From contig NZ_QNRF01000004.1 in assembly GCF_003314975.1 (NCBI RefSeq), positions 62,001 through 126,000 on the forward strand: a DNA stretch of 64,000 nt. Direction: 5' to 3'. The stretch is from Marinomonas aquiplantarum (lineage in GTDB: Bacteria; Pseudomonadota; Gammaproteobacteria; Pseudomonadales; Marinomonadaceae). Below are positions 51,462 through 58,139 of the stretch, one piece after another (within the stretch, counting starts at the first letter, position 1; every line of letters starts with the position of its first letter). A program made the translations under genes and the position numbers. Under the pieces are notes generated by a model. The model was not told the DNA's origin and ran no database searches. It saw only the letters and a program-made list of their open reading frames with translations.

Positions 51462-51536
51462 GAAAGAAAAAAGGAGCGGCGTAAACATCGTGGTGATGAA
51501 CAGTCGTAGAGATTTAATTTTACTCTGACCCCAATT
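51462..51536 (+). mobile_element. 3' remnant of a REP-associated-type transposase element
   Basis: The last coding codons of the transposase (matching the Gly-Trp-Arg-Lys-His-Arg end of the intact copy) and its right terminal repeat (51512-51536, identical over 25 bases to the other right ends) are present; the rest of the element is missing. The terminal repeat ends exactly where the toxin-like fragment begins. Confidence 0.85.
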
Positions 51537-51813
51537 GTCTTATGACCGCACTGAATTAGAAACTAGGAGTGGCAAGGCTGTAAAGCAGAAAAACGCGACT
51601 GATGAGTGGGATAATTTTTTAGGTGATAAGCAAACAAATATAGATCCTAGAGATGGACTGCCAGACCCAGATCGAATTTGGTCGGCAGATGGTAAGAGAA
51701 GCATTAGGTTTGGTGAACATGAAATGAATAGTAAGCCAAATAAACTTCATTACCATCAAGAAACTTGGCATGAAGATAAAGTAGAAAATGTATTACTGAG
51801 GATTCCCCAGTGA
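51537..51813 (+). CDS. 5'-truncated polymorphic-toxin C-terminus (orphan toxin tip)
   Basis: About 91 residues remain, with the frame open into the transposon end and no natural start. The sequence contains GLPDPDRIWSADGKRSIRF and EMNSKPNKLHYHQETW, a conserved charged and histidine-rich pattern I associate, from memory, with C-terminal toxin domains of Rhs and related polymorphic toxins, usually nucleases. The stop overlaps the next gene (GTGA), the usual toxin-immunity spacing. With no delivery domain it is probably an orphan or dead cassette. Family assignment is an inference; domain boundaries are not certain. Confidence 0.6.
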
Positions 51814-52205
51814 AAATTAGAATAACCAGTTTTGAAACCGTCGATGGAAATGTGGTTGTAAATTTTAATTCAAGTGTGGGGAATGGTGTCGCTACGTGGG
51901 TTGGTGCAAAAGAACCTGTTAAAAACTATGAGTACGATGTTGAAATTGACATTGAGAAATCTATAGACCAGGTGAAAAGTAGCAAAAATAACAACGAGGG
52001 GCGATATTCAATGTCCATTGGGGATGACTCTACGATTATGAATGGTGAGGTTGAATTTGTTGAAGAAGATGGCATGGCCTATATACGCTTATCCCAAGAT
52101 TGCCTAATAATGATTGATTCGGGTGATTCGAAAGTTAAAGATGGCGATTGGATTAACTTAAATATACCGTGTGAAGATATAAAGGTTTCTGCCCAAGGTA
52201 ACTGA
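51810..52205 (+). CDS. Candidate immunity protein paired with the toxin fragment
   Basis: I do not recognise this 131-residue protein. It is acidic, beta-rich by composition, with no membrane segment or signal (begins MKIRITSFETVDGNVVVNFN). The GTG start overlaps the preceding stop and has GAGGA 7 bases upstream. Small acidic proteins immediately after toxin tips are usually the cognate immunity protein, which is the basis of the call. The gene is AT-rich relative to the core genes. Confidence 0.55.
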   Translation: MKIRITSFETVDGNVVVNFNSSVGNGVATWVGAKEPVKNYEYDVEIDIEKSIDQVKSSKNNNEGRYSMSIGDDSTIMNGEVEFVEEDGMAYIRLSQDCLIMIDSGDSKVKDGDWINLNIPCEDIKVSAQGN

Positions 52206-52337
52206 TCTAGCTGAATTGTAGCCCGCATCCGCGGTCTAATTATTTAACCACAGCAAAATCAAAGGGGTTACCCATAAGTCAGCCGGTGTCAATGGTGCGA
52301 TAAAGTTCGGATCGCTTTTATACGAACATAATTCGTT
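52206..52337. other. Short intergenic stretch, nothing assigned
   Basis: About 130 bases between the candidate immunity gene and the broken ParB-like gene. I see no reading frame, terminator or repeat I can support. Confidence 0.5.
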
Positions 52338-52675
52338 ATGTTCTCTATCCCTAACGATTTAATATCAACGCAGCTGTTAACTAAATCAAGAAAGCAGATG
52401 AAACGACTTAGTAATGAAATTGATGAAGTCGGAGAAATTACAGAATCACTGAATTATGTTGGACGGAACGGGAAAAACACTTAGTAGATGGACATCATCG
52501 TCAGGCATTAGCGAAACAGGGTATTAAAGAGGTTCCTGCAGAAAAGGTTGAGCTGCCATTTAAAAGTTATAAAACGGAGAATTTTTGGTGGGATTACCTT
52601 TCTATTAGTGATATTGTTAATTTTACCGCATCCATTCGATACTTCTTATCACTTTATCGCTCAAAGAGTATATAG
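52338..52675 (+). pseudogene. Frameshifted ParB-like 'DGHHR' nuclease-type fragment
   Basis: From an ATG the frame reads MFSIPNDLISTQLLTKSRKQ ... IDEVGEITESLNYVGRNGKNT and stops at 52482-52484; shifting the frame by two bases gives VDGHHRQALAKQGIKEVPAEK and VELPFKSYKTENFW. Joined, these match the ParB-like/'D-G-H-H-R' nuclease tips at the end of Rhs and CDI toxins, with the frameshift at the point just before the DGHHR motif. It overlaps the end of the opposing gene. I infer one decayed orphan toxin tip; delivery domains are absent. Confidence 0.6.
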
Positions 52676-53075
52676 TAAAAAAATCGTGCTCATCTGTTAT
52701 GACTTTGAACTTTAGAAAGCTTTCATTTGCTTTTTTTAATCTTATCTTTCCTTTTTTAATGTCGATTTTTCCGAAGGTAAATGGATAGCTGATTGAGTCT
52801 ATTAATTCGCCGCTTCTGGAATATAGAAATATACCTGATTCTAATGAAACGGCGATGTAACCTCTGCTGTCTGAAAGACAAAATGAATCTATTGGTTGGC
52901 TGAAGCTGATGCTTCTTTCTAAGTTTTCAGATGTCCATTTTAGCTGAATAGTCTTACCTATCTCTCTATTTTTATCTAAGCGTTCTTGAAAGCTTAAATT
53001 GGCAAGAAGTAGGTTTTTTTCTCCTTCTTCCAATTTGTATCCAGTGCTAGTGATTTCGGTAATACTCTCTATCAT
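52623..53075 (-). CDS. Hypothetical protein, 150 residues
   Basis: I do not recognise this protein. It is rich in Ser, Ile, Lys and Glu, predicted beta-strand heavy (RGYIAVSLESGIFLYSRSG; GELIDSISYPFTFGKIDIKK), with no signal or membrane segment. Codon use is AT-rich, unlike the core genes. It sits in the debris zone between toxin remnants and runs against the ParB-like fragment, so an immunity or effector-associated role is possible but unproven. No strong ribosome site is visible. Confidence 0.5.
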   Translation of the reverse strand: MIESITEITSTGYKLEEGEKNLLLANLSFQERLDKNREIGKTIQLKWTSENLERSISFSQPIDSFCLSDSRGYIAVSLESGIFLYSRSGELIDSISYPFTFGKIDIKKGKIRLKKANESFLKFKVITDEHDFFTIYSLSDKVIRSIEWMR

Positions 53076-53283
53076 GCTATTTGACCAAGCGCCTCAATAT
53101 TTCTATTTGAATAAATTGCTATACTACATCTGTAACGTGAAGAGATCTACATCGAACTATAATCATGGTGCATTATCAAGAGAATGTAACAAGACATCTA
53201 TCTTAAATATTTATTTTTCCAATAAGTTAAGAGGGTCATTGGCGGTCGGTAAGGCTCCTATGACTACTCTCCTCAAAAGCTAA
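53076..53283. other. AT-rich stretch without a gene
   Basis: About 200 bases with a low-quality open frame (52999-53283) that lacks a ribosome site and has no recognisable motif. I see no RNA or terminator. Confidence 0.5.
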
Positions 53284-53366
53284 GACAGCATCACCAAAAC
53301 CAAGACCTTAACCGTGGGTGTGAAAAACGCCTATGCGGACACCTACTTGGCCGTGCGAGCCTTAAT
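53284..53366 (+). pseudogene. Coding remnant cut by a transposon left end
   Basis: One frame reads DSITKTKTLTVGVKNAYADTY and then LAVRA, with better codon quality and higher GC than its surroundings, up to the left inverted repeat of the transposase element. A stop lies immediately upstream. It looks like a short piece of a larger surface-protein or secretion-related gene, but I cannot name the family. Confidence 0.4.
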
Positions 53367-53391
53367 AATTGGGGTCAGAGTAAAATTAAAT
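53367..53391 (+). repeat. Left terminal inverted repeat of the transposase element
   Basis: It begins AATTGGGGTCAGAGTAAAA and is exactly the reverse complement of the right end at 54206-54230. A near copy follows at 53398-53422 (one base different: GGGGG for GGGGT at the run of G). Confidence 0.95.
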
Positions 53392-53407
53392 TTAAATAAT
53401 TGGGGGC

Positions 53408-53429
53408 AGAGTAAAATTAAATTTACTCT
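53408..53429 (+). repeat. Palindrome at the transposase left end
   Basis: AGAGTAAA and TTTACTCT form a perfect 8-bp stem around ATTAAA. IS200-type transposases recognise hairpins near element ends, so this may be the recognised structure. The same palindrome is imperfect in the copy at 55447-55470. Confidence 0.7.
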
Positions 53430-53489
53430 CTGACGAATTCTTCTTCGTGCTATCCTTTTTATCTTAAAGTATGAGAGAAAGGAGTCTCC

Positions 53490-54194
53490 ATGCCACGTCG
53501 TCCGAGAGTTTCTATTCCAGGTTATGCCGAACACATTATTCAGCGAGGTAATAACCGCCAGCCCATTTTTGCCTGCGATGAAGACATGAAAGCCTATGCT
53601 TATTGGCTTGGTGAATACGCTAAAAAGTTTGAAGTGTCGATACATGCTTGGGTATTTATGACCAACCATGTTCATTTATTGTGTACACCCAGTAACCCAG
53701 CAAGTATTTCAAGCATGATGCAGTCGCTGGGCAGACAATACGTTCGATATTTCAATTATACCTATCAACGTACAGGTACTTTATGGGAAGGGCGTTTTAA
53801 GTCTTGTTTGGTACAAGACCAAAGTTACCTTTTTCATTTGTACCGTTATATTGAGCTGAACCCAGTTAGAGCAGATATGGTGAAAGATCCAGCAGATTAT
53901 TCTTGGTCGAGTTACCAGTGCAACGGTTTAGGTGCGAGTAGTGATTTACTGACACCGCATCAACTTTACCAGTCACTGGGAAAAACAAAAGAAGAGCGAT
54001 GTAATGTTTATCGAGATATGTTTCAGTATCAGGTAGATGATAAATTATTAGAAGATATTCGTTTAACGGCAAATAAAGGGTTGGCGTTAGGAAATGATAA
54101 ATTCAAAGAGCAAATAGCCTTATTAACAGGACAACGGCAAACGCAGGCAAAGCGGGGAAGAAAAAAGGGTTGGCGTAAACATCGTGATGACTAA
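53490..54194 (+). CDS. REP-associated tyrosine transposase (IS200-like Y1)
   Basis: This 234-residue Y1 transposase has the HUH metal motif TNHVHLLC (His60, His62) and the catalytic tyrosine in YRYIELNPVRADMV (near residue 120). These are the marks of RAYT proteins, which nick single-stranded DNA. It has a strong GGAGTCTCC ribosome region before the ATG and ends with a basic tail KRGRKKGWRKHRDD. It is the only complete copy of three or four related ones in this stretch, all on the same strand. Confidence 0.92.
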   Translation: MPRRPRVSIPGYAEHIIQRGNNRQPIFACDEDMKAYAYWLGEYAKKFEVSIHAWVFMTNHVHLLCTPSNPASISSMMQSLGRQYVRYFNYTYQRTGTLWEGRFKSCLVQDQSYLFHLYRYIELNPVRADMVKDPADYSWSSYQCNGLGASSDLLTPHQLYQSLGKTKEERCNVYRDMFQYQVDDKLLEDIRLTANKGLALGNDKFKEQIALLTGQRQTQAKRGRKKGWRKHRDD

Positions 54195-54205
54195 TAATTG
54201 TAAGG

Positions 54206-54230
54206 ATTTAATTTTACTCTGACCCCAATT
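54206..54230 (-). repeat. Right terminal inverted repeat of the transposase element
   Basis: Exact reverse complement of the 53367-53391 end. The same 25 bases recur at 51512-51536 and 54533-54557. Confidence 0.95.
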
Positions 54231-54233
54231 ATT

Positions 54234-54557
54234 ACGAGTTACCAGTGCAACGGTTTAGGTGCGAGTAGTGATTTACTGACACCACATCAACTCTACCAGT
54301 CACTGGGAAGAACAAAAGAAGAGCGGTGTAATGTTTATCGAGATATGTTTCAGTATCAGGTAGATGATAAATTATTAGAAGATATTCGTTTAACGGCAAA
54401 TAAAGGGTTGGCGTTAGGAAATGATAAATTCAAAGAGCAAATAGCGTTACTAACAGGACAACGGCAAACTGAACTAAAGCGCGGAAGAAAAGAGGGTTGG
54501 CGTAACCATTGTGATGATGAATAGTCGTATTGATTTAATTTTACTCTGACCCCAATT
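54234..54557 (+). mobile_element. 3' part of a second transposase copy
   Basis: This 324-bp segment repeats the 3' half of the intact transposase (from GAGTTACCAGTGCAACGG, equal to about 53909 onward) and ends with the same 25-bp right end. It lies directly after the intact copy, as a partial tandem duplication, and has several substitutions, so it is older. There is no complete reading frame. Confidence 0.9.
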
Positions 54558-54698
54558 ATTCTAGAAGTAAAAAATGACATTAAAATAAAATCTATTATGG
54601 ATGTTGTTAAATATCCTATTAATTATTTAAAAGCTGAGTTTTTTGATGATCATTCTAATATGGATAGCAAAGAGGTTTGGTTGGAGGTGAGTAGGTGA
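54558..54698 (+). pseudogene. 5'-truncated reading frame directly after a transposon end
   Basis: Starting at the base after the right end, a frame encodes ILEVKNDIKIKSIMDVVKYP and on to EVWLEVSR before a TGA that overlaps the next start. Its start lies in the region removed by the element. About 46 residues remain; I do not recognise the family. It is AT-rich and apparently part of the same horizontally acquired operon as the next gene. Confidence 0.5.
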
Positions 54699-55042
54699 AG
54701 GTTTTATTTCTTAAAGATCTCAATTTAACTTTTGATTTAATATCATGTCTGGGTGTTTTTTTTGGAATGGTTTTGTATAAAAACTTCCTTGAGGGTGAAA
54801 ATAAGTGGTTAGCTGTTATAGTTATTATTTTTTTTGTTTTTCTATATGCTATTAACTTTTTATATGTGTTTTTTTGTAATTTATTATCCTTTTTTTTAAA
54901 AGGTTTTTTGGGAGGATATAAGGTTGATGTTTTTTATTTTCTATCAGTTTTTCCTCCGATTTTTGGAGTTCCGGAACTATTTTTTCCGCTAGTTTTTTTT
55001 CATATAATTTACTGGGAGGTTAGGTGGCGAAGAAGTTTATAG
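54695..55042 (+). CDS. Small hydrophobic membrane protein, unknown
   Basis: This 115-residue protein has three to four transmembrane helices (about residues 14-30, 36-68, 82-108), is Phe- and Leu-rich and uses AT-rich codons. The GTG start has GGAGGTGA 4 bases upstream and overlaps the preceding stop (GTGA). It resembles small immunity or accessory proteins near secreted effectors only in its context; no family is recognised. The next frame starts inside its 3' end. Confidence 0.5.
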   Translation: MKVLFLKDLNLTFDLISCLGVFFGMVLYKNFLEGENKWLAVIVIIFFVFLYAINFLYVFFCNLLSFFLKGFLGGYKVDVFYFLSVFPPIFGVPELFFPLVFFHIIYWEVRWRRSL

Positions 55043-55280
55043 AAGAGTTTAAGGATAACTGGATAATTGGGGGCGAGCTTATTAGTCCATATATGGACGC
55101 TCCGGCTAAAATGCTTATGATCGATCAGAATTAGTCGATGATTTAGGGGCATTGTTCAAGGGGTCATCTAATGATTTGGGAGCTTTCACTGACATAGAAA
55201 TAGAAGTTGAAAGTACACCTCCTCTTCAAGATCTTGTGCCACAGGCTGTACAGGTGCATATATATGGGGTGAACTTATAG
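55024..55280 (+). pseudogene. Frameshifted AT-rich reading frame
   Basis: A GTG with GGGAGG upstream starts MAKKFIEEFKDNWIIGGELI, which stops after 36 codons at 55132; a shift of two bases continues DDLGALFKGSSNDLGAFTDI and on to VQVHIYGVNL. The two halves read as one protein of about 84 residues with a single-base indel. I do not recognise it. A further tiny open frame (55295-55348) follows. Confidence 0.45.
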
Positions 55281-55407
55281 GAGATCACGGTAAAATGGAT
55301 AGTAGTAACTCTTGGTCTGATATAAATAGGGAAGTAAATGGTGAATAATTTATATATTTTAAAAATATGGTTTTTTTCTTTATTTTTGTCCGCACAGATT
55401 TATTTGC

Positions 55408-55446
55408 GATAATTGGGGTCGATAATTGGGGTCGATAATTGGGGTC
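55408..55446 (+). repeat. Three tandem copies of GATAATTGGGGTC
   Basis: Three perfect 13-bp direct repeats (55408-55420, 55421-55433, 55434-55446) that repeat the outer part of the transposon left end. The third runs into the rest of the left end. Confidence 0.95.
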
Positions 55447-55684
55447 AGAGTAAAATTAAACTAACTCTCTAGAGAATCCTTCTTCGTGCTATCCTTTTTT
55501 ATACTCAAAGTATGAGAGGAAGGAGTCTCCATGCCACGTCGTTCGAGAGTTTCTATTCCAGGTTATGCCGAGCATATCATCCAGTGTGGTAATAACCGCC
55601 AGCCCATTTTTGCCTGCGATGAAGACATGAAAGCCTATGCTTATTGGCTTGGTGAATACGCTAAAAAGTTTGAAGTGTCGATAT
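55434..55684 (+). mobile_element. 5' fragment of a further transposase copy
   Basis: After the repeat array comes the left end, the untranslated leader and a start (ATG at 55531) coding for about 50 residues nearly identical to the intact transposase (MPRRSRVSIPGYAEHIIQCG), then the frame is lost at 55685 into a C-rich tract. Substitutions include an Arg-to-Cys change in the QRGNNRQ region. Confidence 0.9.
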
Positions 55685-55687
55685 GTC

Positions 55688-55734
55688 CCCCCCCCGAAAA
55701 TTAATATCAGCCCAAATTCGAATTTTCGGAGGGG
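55688..55734. repeat. Poly-C-flanked imperfect inverted repeat
   Basis: A run of nine C (55687-55695) begins an arm CCCCCGAAAATT that pairs with AATTTTCGGAGGGG at 55721-55734 with one mismatch. It contains the palindrome AAATTCGAATTT. It sits exactly where the truncated transposase copy ends and may be the end of an unknown element or a deletion junction. Confidence 0.7.
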
Positions 55735-55814
55735 ATTATCCCTTGATAGACCTTTATCTCTGATAAGGCAGCTCTTTCAAAGAGCTTATTTGCGCTTTAC
55801 TGAGATAGAATCGT
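55735..55814. other. Short spacer before the dioxygenase gene
   Basis: About 80 bases with an AGCTCTTT/CAAAGAGCT inverted repeat near 55770-55787 that could serve as a terminator for the minus-strand dioxygenase, though it lacks a T run on that side. Confidence 0.4.
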
Positions 55815-56795
55815 TTATTTAAAAGAGATAGACGCCAAGATGCGGCGTTCGCCTTCAAACGGTTGGCGAGCATGCAATACCGTATGGTTATTGATCCATA
55901 GTACGTCGCCTGACTGCCATTTAAAGTTCACACATAATTCGTCCATGGCTTTAACGAGCTGTGCAAGCGCGTCTGCGTCCATTGGCTCACCATCTGCTGT
56001 GGTGACGGCTTTTTCTCCTTGATTGCGGGAATCGTTCCAGCCGGTGAATACCGCCACAATGGAGTTAAAGAAGGTTTTTTGTTGGGTTTCATCATCAAAG
56101 CGAATGCCTGGCAACACGCGAGTTTCTGTGCGCACATCGCCATTGTCTAACCATTGCCAATCCATACCGGCTTCGCGCATTTTTTCTTCTGCTTCCTCGC
56201 GAGTAGCAACGTGGAAGGTGTCTTTCCAAGAGCGCCCTATGGCAGAAGTGTTGTCAGTGATTTCTGGCATCACGCGAACATAGCGCACGCCTTGTTCCTC
56301 GACTTTTTTGGCAAAATCTGGCGCGATCTCAAAAAACTTTTTACAGATTTCGCCAGAGTGCAGAATAGACGTCGCACCGCCTTTTGCGGCTGAGGTTTCG
56401 CAGTAAAAGAAAATGTAGCCTGGAGGCGTTGGTACTTGCGCCATTTCGTGGTGAAAGGGAATTGTCTCTGATGCAGGCGACTCGTTGGCAGTCACTATGC
56501 GCGATGCGGTAACCTGAGCACGGGGCGCAGCGCCACCTACGTAAGGCATGTTCTGGTAGTTTGTTTGATCGAGCATCTTCTCGAATTCGTCGGAGTTTTC
56601 GACTGGAAAACCACGGAATAGTACCGCGCCGTGTTTAATTAATAAGTCATGCAGCTCAGCTTTGTTGTCTTCAACCCAGTTGAAAAAAGTTGTTTTATTG
56701 CTTTGAACATCCGCATTGTGAGGCGTTACTAGCAATGGAAAATCCAACCCATTTACTTGTTTTTGTTCTTCTAGTTTGGAAATTACCACACTCAT
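55815..56795 (-). CDS. TauD/TfdA-family Fe(II)/2-oxoglutarate dioxygenase (SyrP-like)
   Basis: This 326-residue enzyme has the HxE iron motif in FHHEMAQ (His115, Glu117) and a distal His in HARQPF (His308), plus an arginine after it (GERR) that binds 2-oxoglutarate. The stretches MPYVGGAAPRAQVTASR and VTANESPASETIPFHHEMAQ resemble, from memory, the clavaminate-synthase-like protein of Arabidopsis At3g21360 and SyrP. The substrate is unknown. Its own promoter carries two copies of a shared motif, and it is likely part of the regulon with the reductase-TRAP operon. Confidence 0.88.
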   Translation of the reverse strand: MSVVISKLEEQKQVNGLDFPLLVTPHNADVQSNKTTFFNWVEDNKAELHDLLIKHGAVLFRGFPVENSDEFEKMLDQTNYQNMPYVGGAAPRAQVTASRIVTANESPASETIPFHHEMAQVPTPPGYIFFYCETSAAKGGATSILHSGEICKKFFEIAPDFAKKVEEQGVRYVRVMPEITDNTSAIGRSWKDTFHVATREEAEEKMREAGMDWQWLDNGDVRTETRVLPGIRFDDETQQKTFFNSIVAVFTGWNDSRNQGEKAVTTADGEPMDADALAQLVKAMDELCVNFKWQSGDVLWINNHTVLHARQPFEGERRILASISFK

Positions 56796-56844
56796 ATTTA
56801 CTCCCGATTTAGGTCATGGTGTTGTCATAGACTCATATATTGAT

Positions 56845-56868
56845 GTGTATCAATGGTGAATGAATTTA
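56845..56868 (-). promoter_or_regulatory. Candidate operator upstream of the dioxygenase, degenerate copy
   Basis: On the minus strand this reads ATTCATTCACCATTGAT and matches the two stronger sites at 19 of 24 positions. It overlaps the palindrome ATTGATGTGTATCAAT at 56839-56854, about 50 bases before the start codon. Confidence 0.5.
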
Positions 56869-56896
56869 ATTTACTCTAATCATATGAGCTTTAAAA

Positions 56897-56920
56897 GTAA
56901 ATCAATAGTAAATGAATTTT
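56897..56920 (-). promoter_or_regulatory. Candidate operator upstream of the dioxygenase, strong copy
   Basis: On the minus strand this reads ATTCATTTACTATTGATTT in its core and is identical to the site at 59006-59029 in 23 of 24 positions. It lies about 100 bases upstream of the start codon in the gap between the dioxygenase and the Gfo/Idh gene, which also marks a separate promoter for the dioxygenase. Confidence 0.65.
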
Positions 56921-56985
56921 CTTTGTGAAACGCCTTAATAATTCATTACTTATTGATTTGCTTGATTTTGTTTTGTGGAATTAAT

Positions 56986-58110
56986 TTACGCGAAAGCGTA
57001 ACCGGAATCTGTGATGGTGACTGCTTGACCGGTTTGTGCCGAGTGTTGAGCGGCTAAACCTATCACGACTGCTTTCAAACCATCTTCTATCGTGACGTCT
57101 ACTGGCGCCTTTTCTGTGATGGCTTTGAAGAAGCCTAGGTGTTGGTAGAAAGTAGAGCCATTATGATCGCCCGCATCGAGTAACGTCGGATCTACTGAAA
57201 TATCTGATTCGATTGGGCCTTTTGGATCACGTGGGCTAAGAACCACTTTCGGAATTGGGGCTGCGCCTAGGGTGTCTGTTGGCCAGAAGCGTCCTGGCCC
57301 AGGCACGAAACATTCCAGTTTGGCTTGCGGGCCAATGGCGCAGATTTCTTCTTGATAACGGGAGCCTTCTGCAAACATGTTGAGATCCAAGCAGGCGCGT
57401 TGGCCATTTTCAAAGTCCACTACGACAAAAGCATTGTCGATGATGTCTGGTACTTCTCCGTTATAACGCTCTTCCAGATGGTTGTAATCTTGCCCAGTGG
57501 AGGCGTAAACGCGTTTTACTTCTCCTTGCATTAATAGGCGCATCAGATCAAAAAAGTGACAGCATTTTTCGACTAAAGTGCCACCGGTTTGGTGATTAAA
57601 ACGGTTCCAATCATTCACCTTTTCTAGAAATGGGAAACGATGCTCACGAATGTTAAGCATTTTTAGGTCGCCAATATCCCCTTCTAAAAGTTGTTTACGA
57701 AACTGAGCAACCGGAGGCATGTAGCGGTACTCCATGGCAACCCATACAGGCGCAGGGTGTTTGGCTGCGGCATCGCGAATTTTAGCCACTTGGCTAATAT
57801 CACTGACTACGGGTTTTTCTACCAAGATAGGTAGAGTGGTGCGCTCAAATAGCTCAAGTAATTGATCGGCGTGTTGGTAATTGGGGGTGGCGATGACAAG
57901 GGCTTCGAGACTGAGGTCAGCGTTAAGCATGTCATCCAGATTGTTGAAAAACTCCGCATCAGGTACGAGCTCTGCGCAGCGTTTTTGCATGTCTTGATTG
58001 GGTTCAGTGATCGCGACCACCTGAGCGCCATCGATCAAGGCTAAGTTTCTGAGGTGTTCTTGCCCCATCATTCCACAGCCTAGGATGCCATATCGTACCG
58101 ACTTGCCCAT
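56986..58110 (-). CDS. Gfo/Idh/MocA-family NAD(P)-dependent sugar dehydrogenase
   Basis: This enzyme of 374 residues starts MGKSVRYGILGCGMMGQEH, a Rossmann dinucleotide fold, with the usual LVEKPVVSDI (near residue 95) and the substrate-side HFPFLEK-to-GGTLVEKCCHFFDLMR region (about residues 172-200). Members oxidise or reduce sugars and inositols. I chose the ATG with AGAGGTT about 9 bases upstream; a longer open frame adds 19 residues without family match. It follows the GntR gene after 29 bases and is likely in the same operon. Confidence 0.9.
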   Translation of the reverse strand: MGKSVRYGILGCGMMGQEHLRNLALIDGAQVVAITEPNQDMQKRCAELVPDAEFFNNLDDMLNADLSLEALVIATPNYQHADQLLELFERTTLPILVEKPVVSDISQVAKIRDAAAKHPAPVWVAMEYRYMPPVAQFRKQLLEGDIGDLKMLNIREHRFPFLEKVNDWNRFNHQTGGTLVEKCCHFFDLMRLLMQGEVKRVYASTGQDYNHLEERYNGEVPDIIDNAFVVVDFENGQRACLDLNMFAEGSRYQEEICAIGPQAKLECFVPGPGRFWPTDTLGAAPIPKVVLSPRDPKGPIESDISVDPTLLDAGDHNGSTFYQHLGFFKAITEKAPVDVTIEDGLKAVVIGLAAQHSAQTGQAVTITDSGYAFA

Positions 58111-58139
58111 TTTTTCTAACCTCTTGTTTTTATTAAATG

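Larger units (their letters stand above)
53367..54230 (+). mobile_element. Intact REP-associated-type (IS200-like Y1) transposase element
   Basis: The element is bounded by perfect 25-bp inverted repeats (left 53367-53391, right 54206-54230), an unusual feature because IS200/IS605 elements normally have hairpin ends rather than inverted repeats. A second left end with one mismatch lies at 53398-53422, so left ends are stacked. It encodes one transposase. The surrounding copies show that the element has been active or repeatedly recombined here. Confidence 0.85.

Noticed and set aside
52338..52675. Programmed frameshift in the ParB-like gene
   Set aside because: There is no slippery heptamer with a downstream structure; neighbours are also decayed, so ordinary mutation is more likely.
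53367..55446. Repeated 25-bp and 13-bp units as a CRISPR array
   Set aside because: The units belong to transposon ends and direct repeats with no regular spacers or cas genes.
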